A stretch of 64,000 nucleotides of DNA from Nitrospira sp. ST-bin5 (GTDB lineage Bacteria; Nitrospirota; Nitrospiria; Nitrospirales; Nitrospiraceae). The stretch spans positions 232,609-296,608 of the forward strand of contig MSXN01000007.1 of NCBI GenBank assembly GCA_002083555.1, in the 5' to 3' direction. Both the position numbers and the translations under genes were made by a program. Under the pieces are notes generated by a model. That model was given only the letters and a program-made list of their open reading frames with translations. It did not search any database and had not been told where the DNA came from. This document shows positions 63,653-64,000 of this stretch, piece after piece. How positions within the stretch are numbered: the stretch's first letter is position 1; each line of letters starts with the position of its first letter.

Positions 63653-64000
63653 ATGCCAATTCAAGATTTTATTGCAAAAATTGCCAAGGGGCCCAGAGCC
63701 TCCAAAGACCTGACGTGGGATGAATCCAAACAGGTCATGAAGCTCTTGATCGAAGGCCAGGCGACGCAGGCGCAGATCGGCGCCTTTCTCATGGCGATGC
63801 GATTCAAGATGGAATCGGTCTCGGAGCTGGCGGCCTTTACGGCCACGGCGCGCGCCTATGTCGCTCCGCTGTCGATTCCCAAAGAGCTGGCCGTGGTGGA
63901 TGTGCCGAGCTATGCCGGCAAGTCAGAGACCTTCCATGGCTTGATTGCCGGAGCGATCGTGGCGGCATCCGCGGGCGCGGCGATCGTGATGCATGGTTAT
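63653..64000 (+). CDS. TrpD2-like glycosyltransferase-family-3 protein (3' truncated by window)
   Basis: ATG at 63653, one base after the cysH stop; 116 residues are visible before the window ends. The N-terminal helical domain (LTWDESKQVMKLLIEGQATQ, IGAFLMAMRFKMESVSELA) and the start of the nucleotide-binding domain (PSYAGKSETFHGLIAGAIVA, AIVMHGY) resemble anthranilate phosphoribosyltransferase and the related TrpD2/YbiB proteins. The PSYAGK motif is closer to TrpD2/YbiB than to true TrpD. Its position in the sulfate-assimilation operon suggests a role other than tryptophan synthesis; that is inference. Confidence 0.8.
   Translation, partial: MPIQDFIAKIAKGPRASKDLTWDESKQVMKLLIEGQATQAQIGAFLMAMRFKMESVSELAAFTATARAYVAPLSIPKELAVVDVPSYAGKSETFHGLIAGAIVAASAGAAIVMHGY

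Overview
The window is a gene-dense stretch of a bacterial chromosome, moderately GC-rich, with genes on both strands. No rRNA, insertion sequence, phage module or CRISPR array was seen. The gene content and style suggest the Nitrospirota, most likely a Nitrospira-like organism. This is an inference from the archaeal-type phenylalanyl-tRNA synthetase, the ferredoxin-type sulfite reductase cluster, the split ATP synthase operon and the many small envelope lipoproteins; no marker gene for nitrite or ammonia oxidation lies in the window.

Layout. 1-4142: a left-edge-truncated arfB, then a small accessory patch of orphan genes, including a PD-(D/E)XK-like nuclease gene followed by a HEPN-like gene. 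4160-8900: glycine decarboxylase gcvP, divergent from an orphan succinate dehydrogenase/fumarate reductase flavoprotein. 9011-12695: response regulator, sensor kinase and HtrA protease, an envelope-stress module with a candidate operator in front of htrA. 12759-20665: mostly minus-strand housekeeping genes (purU, rimO, M28 peptidase, argB, xerC, trmFO) plus a gamma carbonic anhydrase. 20820-26547: tRNA-Val, two lipoproteins, a DksA-like protein, the recR-ybaB-dnaX operon, SRP RNA, a MITE-like repeat and tRNA-Ser. 26680-34288: AsmA and MscS proteins, then the F1 part of ATP synthase (atpHAGDC) with two different repeat elements inserted between its genes. 34531-48126: a mixed region with PilZ and GGDEF c-di-GMP proteins, rluD, a zinc ABC transporter, anmK, lytic transglycosylase, a beta-helix protein and small lipoproteins. 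48298-58899: a translation block with initiator tRNA, fmt, rsmB, rpe, pheS and pheT on one side, converging on thrS-infC-rpmI-rplT, then tRNA-Val and HU. 58991-64000: a Fis-like regulator and an assimilatory sulfate reduction operon (Rrf2 regulator, sulfite reductase fusion, APS reductase, start of a TrpD-like gene).

How they work together. fmt and the initiator tRNA supply formyl-Met-tRNA. thrS, infC, L35, L20 and PheRS keep the neighbourhood of the classical bacterial operon, but PheRS is of the archaeal type and lies on the other strand. The last operon reduces APS to sulfite and then sulfide. Its sulfite reductase carries an alpha-helical HEPN-like region and a TusA-like domain, and it sits under a cysteine-free Rrf2 regulator reminiscent of CymR.

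Most notable: the sulfite reductase/HEPN-like/TusA fusion, the in-place archaeal-type PheRS, the nuclease/HEPN pair, infC with an apparent ATC start, and three non-coding repeat families (a 124-bp MITE-like element, a 93-bp long hairpin between atpD and atpC, and 7-bp-periodic TCAGCnn palindromes).
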